8,629 bases of DNA from Desulforudis sp. (lineage in GTDB: Bacteria > Bacillota > Desulfotomaculia > Desulfotomaculales > Desulforudaceae). The notes under the pieces are model-generated. The model saw only the letters and a list, made by a program, of their open reading frames with translations. It did no database searches and had not been told where the DNA came from. Positions 5,961 to 8,629 of the stretch are shown piece by piece (the first letter of the stretch is position 1; the number at the start of each line of letters is the position of its first letter). Both the position numbers and the translations under genes were made by a program. The stretch spans positions 1 to 8,629 of the forward strand of contig JACUUW010000078.1 in the NCBI GenBank assembly GCA_014859075.1. Reading direction: 5' to 3'.

Positions 5961-6716
5961 TTGCAGATTGCGGTGGCCGGCAAGGGCGGCGGGGGGAAAA
6001 CCACCTTCGCGGTGTTGACGGTCCGGAGTCTGGTGGCCGCGGGGCACGTGCCGGTCCTGGCGGTGGACGCGGACGCCAACGCCAACCTGGCGGAGGTGCT
6101 CGGGGTGCCGGTTCGCGAAACCATCGCCGACGTTTTGGCCGAGCTGTCCAGAGACCGGCGTGCTCGGCCCGGCGGGATGTCGAAGGCGGAGTATGTCAAT
6201 TTCCGAATGAACCAGGCGCTGGCCGGGAGCGCCGACGTTGACCTCCTGGTGATGGGCACTCCCGAAGGCCCGGGATGCTACTGCCACGCGAACAACCTGC
6301 TGCGTGAGTTCATCGAGCAGAAGGCCCGGGAGTACGCCTTTGTGGTTGTGGATAACGAAGCCGGGCTGGAGCACCTGAGCAGGGGGACCATCCGCCGGGC
6401 GGACCTGCTGTTTATTGTGAGCGATGCCTCGGTCCGCGGCCTCCGTTCGGCTGGGCGGATCCACCGGTTGGCCAGGCAGTTGAAGCTGGGCGTCGGCGAG
6501 TTGTGCCTGGTGATCAACCGGGTGAAAGAAAAGGACCTGGATGTGCTCGGGGCGGAGATCGCCGCCACGCGGCTGGAGTTGGCCGGCTATTTGCCGCACG
6601 ACCCGGCGGTGGAAGTCCAGGACTTACAGGGGAAACCGCTGATCCAGCTGCCGGAGGAGACACCCGCGGTGACCGCCGTGCGCGGCATTATCAGCCGCAC
6701 CGTGTTTTCCAGATAA
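5961..6716 (+). CDS. cooC: CooC/AcsF-type nickel-insertion ATPase (CODH/ACS maturation)
   Basis: The protein has 251 residues from TTG 5961, or 254 from GTG 5952, which would overlap the RACo stop as GTGA. It is a MinD/ArsA-like deviant Walker ATPase: GKGGGGKTT at 7-15 with the signature Lys8, VDADANANL near 35-43, and DNEAGLEH (131-138) resembling the CooC switch motif. It carries the Cys-x-Cys pair (C106-Y-C108) that in CooC dimers binds nickel at the subunit interface. CooC matures the Ni-Fe-S cluster of CO dehydrogenase; its paralogue AcsF inserts nickel into acetyl-CoA synthase. The sequence alone does not tell which, and lying among CoFeSP genes makes AcsF (acsF) a serious alternative. 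The start was chosen by ribosome-site spacing and homology. acsD follows after 26 bases. Confidence 0.9.
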   Translation: MQIAVAGKGGGGKTTFAVLTVRSLVAAGHVPVLAVDADANANLAEVLGVPVRETIADVLAELSRDRRARPGGMSKAEYVNFRMNQALAGSADVDLLVMGTPEGPGCYCHANNLLREFIEQKAREYAFVVVDNEAGLEHLSRGTIRRADLLFIVSDASVRGLRSAGRIHRLARQLKLGVGELCLVINRVKEKDLDVLGAEIAATRLELAGYLPHDPAVEVQDLQGKPLIQLPEETPAVTAVRGIISRTVFSR

Positions 6717-6742
6717 ACGTCAATAGCGAGGATGAACGGAAA

Positions 6743-7684
6743 ATGGCCGTGAAAATCGTACGCGAGCGATGGCCGGGAAAGGTGTATGAGATGGTGTTGG
6801 GCCGTCGGCCGAACACCGTCCGGGTGGGAGGGGACACGTCCCTGCCGTTTATTCACTTCGAAGGGGAACCCAAAAAGCCGGTGGTGGCGCTTGAGATCCA
6901 GGACATCGAGCCTCTCGGCTGGCCGGAGGTGCTGTGGGCGCCGTTTGCCGGGTTGATGTCTGACCCGGTGGCCTGGGCGCGCCGGTGCGTTGAGTATGGT
7001 GCCGACCTCGTGGCGCTACGGCTGGCCGGTGTGCATCCGGAAAGCGGCGACGCCGGGGCGGAGGCGGCGGCTGCTGTGGCCCGTAGCGTAGCCCAGGCGG
7101 TGGACGTGCCGCTTGTGGTGCTGGGTTGCGGCATGGAAGAGAAGGATGCCCGGGTCCTGCCCGTAGTGGCCGAGGCACTGGAGGGTTACAACTGCCTGAT
7201 CGGTCAGGCGACGGTCGACAACTACAAGCCGGTGGCGGCCGGGTGCCGGGCTTACGGGCACAGTGTGGTGGCCACTTCGCCGCTCGATATCAACCTGGCC
7301 AAACAGCTGAACATCCTGATCACCGAGATGAACCTGCCGCCCGAGCGCATCGCGATGGATCCGTCCATCGGGCCGCTCGGCTACGGAATTGAGTACGCCT
7401 ACTCGATCATAGAGCGGAAACGGCTGGGAGCGCTGATGGGCGACCGGATGCTGGCCCCGCCGGTGATCTGCCTGGTGGGTGAGGAGGCCTGGAAGACGCG
7501 GGAAGCCCAGGTCGGGGACACGCCTGAATGGGGGAATCAAGCCCGGCGGGCCGTGCTGTGGGAGACGATGACGGCCGTGATGCTGGCCCTGGCCGGTGGT
7601 TCCATCTTCGTGCTCCGGCACCCGGAGTCGCTCGCCCGGTTCCAAGGGCGGATTGACGTGCTCATGCAGCCGCAGTTATACTAA
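6743..7684 (+). CDS. acsD: Corrinoid iron-sulfur protein, small subunit (CoFeSP beta)
   Basis: The protein has 313 residues, against about 323 for Moorella AcsD. It forms the TIM-barrel partner of AcsC and helps enclose the cobalamin. Conserved blocks include VRVGGDTSLPFIHFEGE (26-42), EIQDIEPLGWPEVL (51-64), PLVVLGCGMEEKDARVLP (123-140), TSPLDINLAKQLNILITEMNLP (178-199, in two parts), MDPSIGPLGYGIEYAYSIIER (205-225, in two parts) and LRHPESLARF (291-300). The frame stays open well upstream into cooC, but the ATG at 6743 gives the family N-terminus MAVKIVRERW. A GAGG at 6728-6731, 11 bases away, is its rather distant ribosome site; the tight spacing to cooC may allow translational coupling. 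Nothing essential appears missing. Confidence 0.96.
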   Translation: MAVKIVRERWPGKVYEMVLGRRPNTVRVGGDTSLPFIHFEGEPKKPVVALEIQDIEPLGWPEVLWAPFAGLMSDPVAWARRCVEYGADLVALRLAGVHPESGDAGAEAAAAVARSVAQAVDVPLVVLGCGMEEKDARVLPVVAEALEGYNCLIGQATVDNYKPVAAGCRAYGHSVVATSPLDINLAKQLNILITEMNLPPERIAMDPSIGPLGYGIEYAYSIIERKRLGALMGDRMLAPPVICLVGEEAWKTREAQVGDTPEWGNQARRAVLWETMTAVMLALAGGSIFVLRHPESLARFQGRIDVLMQPQLY

Positions 7685-7686
7685 GG

Positions 7687-7721
7687 GAAGAATTCAGGAG
7701 TCAGAATCCAGAATTCAGAAT
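7687..7721. repeat. Tandem heptanucleotide repeat, consensus TCAGAAT
   Basis: Three bases after the acsD stop, five successive 7-base units can be read: GAAGAAT, TCAGGAG, TCAGAAT, CCAGAAT, TCAGAAT. The last four differ from consensus by zero to two bases. Such degenerate heptad arrays occur as short interspersed repeats in several bacterial lineages. The composition is AT-richer than the flanking genes, and the array does not encode protein here. Confidence 0.7.
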
Positions 7722-7745
7722 GGGAACCGGGGAAAAAGGGACGGG
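7722..7745 (+). other. Four-G-run tract (possible G-quadruplex)
   Basis: GGG (7722-7724), GGGG (7729-7732), GGG (7738-7740) and GGG (7743-7745) are separated by 4, 5 and 2 bases, satisfying the common G3+N1-7 quadruplex pattern on the coding strand, hence in the mRNA. It directly follows the heptad repeat. In a GC-rich genome such patterns can arise by chance. Confidence 0.4.
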
Positions 7746-7758
7746 AGAAACAGAGTCA

Positions 7759-7775
7759 AATAAGTTAATAAGTTA
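7759..7775. repeat. Direct repeat AATAAGTTA x2
   Basis: AATAAGTTA occurs at 7759-7767 and 7767-7775, so an 8-base period is duplicated immediately before the GTGCCTGGCAC palindrome. It may be part of the same interspersed element. TTAATA (7765-7770), an 18-base gap and TATTCT (7789-7794) also form a weak promoter-like pair that could give acsE some transcription of its own; this is speculative. Confidence 0.45.
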
Positions 7776-7786
7776 GTGCCTGGCAC
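7776..7786. repeat. Perfect palindrome GTGCC-T-GGCAC (REP-like)
   Basis: An exact 11-base inverted repeat with a single central T is embedded in AGTGCCTGGCACC. I know similar GTGCC/GGCAC palindromes as scattered elements in many bacterial genomes, some near REP-associated (Y1/RAYT) transposases. No transposase is present here, so this would be a passive copy. Linkage to that family is from memory. Confidence 0.5.
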
Positions 7787-7816
7787 CCTATTCTGAGCTC
7801 TTGGGAGGCAACCGAG

Positions 7817-8611
7817 TTGATCCTCATCGGAGAGAGAATCAATGGTATGTTTCGGGACATCCGCGAGGCTATCGAAAAGCGGGATCCGGATGCCGTCGTC
7901 CGGCGGGCGGAGCTGCAGGCGCGGGCCGGGGCGCACTACCTGGACGTCAGTACCGGTCCCGCGGCGGCGGCCGAGGAGCAGCCGGCGATCATGGAGTGGC
8001 TGGTCCGGACGGCGCAGGAAGCGACCGGACTGCCGTGCTGCCTGGACACGGTGAACGCGGAGGCTGTGGAAGCCGGACTCCGCGTTCACCAGGGGAAGGC
8101 GATCATCAATTCGACCAGCGCCGACCAGGCGCGGATGGACCTGGTCTTTCCGTTGGCGGTCCGGTACGGGGCGGCGGTTATCGGGCTGGCCATGAACGAA
8201 CAGGGCGTGCCCAAGGACGCCGACGATCGGCTGGCCCTGGCCATGGAACTGGTGGCCAACGGCGACGTACACGGGCTGGCCATGGAAGACCTGTTCGTTG
8301 ACCCGCTGATTCTGCCCGTTAACGTGGCGCAGGAACACGCCGTTGAGGTATTGGAGACTATCCGGCAGGTGAAACTCCTGGCCTCACCGCCCCCGCGGAC
8401 GGTGGTGGGGCTCAGCAACGTCTCGCAGCGGACACCGGAACGCCCGCTGTTGAACCGCACCTATCTGGTGATGGCGATGGCCGCCGGTCTGGACGCCGCC
8501 ATTCTCGACGTGGAAGACCAGGCCTTACTGGAGGCGGCCGCCGCGGCCAACGTCCTGTTGAACCGGGAGGTCTACTGCGACTCCTTCGTAAAGACCTTCC
8601 GGAAGCGCTAG
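7817..8611 (+). CDS. acsE: Methyltetrahydrofolate:corrinoid iron-sulfur protein methyltransferase (MeTr)
   Basis: The 264-residue protein (Moorella AcsE about 262) transfers the N5-methyl group of methyltetrahydrofolate to Co(I) of CoFeSP, linking the folate branch to acetyl-CoA synthesis. It is a single pterin-binding TIM barrel. Conserved features are the start MILIGERINGMF (1-12), CLDTVN (75-80, Asp77), AIINSTSAD (95-103, Asn98), DLFVDPLILPVNVAQ (158-172, Asp162), VVGLSNVSQ (196-204, Asn201) and the C-terminal VYCDSFVKTF (252-261). Asp77, Asn98, Asp162 and Asn201 align with the folate-contacting residues of the Moorella enzyme. The start is TTG with GGAGG (7804-7808) 8 bases upstream; no ATG or GTG gives this N-terminus. 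A 132-bp repeat-rich spacer separates it from acsD, unlike the tight spacing of the preceding genes. The stop TAG at 8609-8611 leaves only 18 bases of window. Confidence 0.97.
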   Translation: MILIGERINGMFRDIREAIEKRDPDAVVRRAELQARAGAHYLDVSTGPAAAAEEQPAIMEWLVRTAQEATGLPCCLDTVNAEAVEAGLRVHQGKAIINSTSADQARMDLVFPLAVRYGAAVIGLAMNEQGVPKDADDRLALAMELVANGDVHGLAMEDLFVDPLILPVNVAQEHAVEVLETIRQVKLLASPPPRTVVGLSNVSQRTPERPLLNRTYLVMAMAAGLDAAILDVEDQALLEAAAAANVLLNREVYCDSFVKTFRKR

Positions 8612-8629
8612 TCCAAGGTACGGGGTGAA

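Noticed and set aside
6503..6742. Upstream extension of the acsD frame into cooC
   Set aside because: The translated extension is unlike any AcsD N-terminus, while ATG 6743 gives exactly the family start.
7715..8338. Minus-strand open frame opposite acsE
   Set aside because: It covers conserved acsE codons and the repeat spacer; the protein shows no recognisable family.

Overview
The window looks like chromosomal DNA of a GC-rich anaerobic Firmicute that uses the Wood-Ljungdahl (reductive acetyl-CoA) pathway, most likely of the Desulfotomaculum / Pelotomaculum / Desulforudis / Moorella sphere. The grounds are bacterial-type corrinoid protein and methyltransferase genes resembling Moorella AcsC/AcsD/AcsE, strong Shine-Dalgarno sites with many GTG and TTG starts, and a UbiB-like kinase next to a Firmicute phasin-like gene. 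The exact genus is an inference and was not tested.

Layout. Positions 1-465 hold the 3' end of a UbiB/ABC1-family kinase gene. A hairpin terminator follows, shared with the convergent minus-strand tRNA-Pro(UGG) gene (569-646), which has its own good promoter. Then come a small coiled-coil phasin-like gene (852-1211) and an exported, membrane-anchored alkaline-phosphatase-superfamily protein (1280-2419) that seems to have lost several catalytic residues. A strong rho-independent terminator (2433-2463) closes this block. About 250 bp of leader without a gene follows.

The main unit is a same-strand cluster from 2718 to 8611: acsC, RACo (acsV-like), a CooC/AcsF-type nickel-insertion ATPase, acsD and acsE. 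AcsE moves the methyl group from methyltetrahydrofolate to the cobalamin of the corrinoid iron-sulfur protein (CoFeSP, AcsC+AcsD). CoFeSP passes it to acetyl-CoA synthase. RACo uses ATP to re-reduce CoFeSP when its cobalt is accidentally oxidised to Co(II). The CooC/AcsF ATPase would mature the nickel site of CO dehydrogenase or acetyl-CoA synthase. The CODH and ACS catalytic genes (acsA, acsB) are not in the window. The gene upstream of acsC is unrelated and separated by a terminator, so acsA/acsB must lie downstream or elsewhere.

Between acsD and acsE is a 132-bp spacer packed with small repeats: a TCAGAAT heptad array, a four-G-run tract, a TAAGTTA duplication and a perfect GTGCC-T-GGCAC palindrome. 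It looks like debris of a short interspersed or REP-like element inside the operon. I found no wholly new multi-gene system. The best second-look items are the apparent pseudo-phosphatase, the possible occlusion of its ribosome-binding site, the repeat-filled acsD-acsE spacer and the gene content of the acs cluster.
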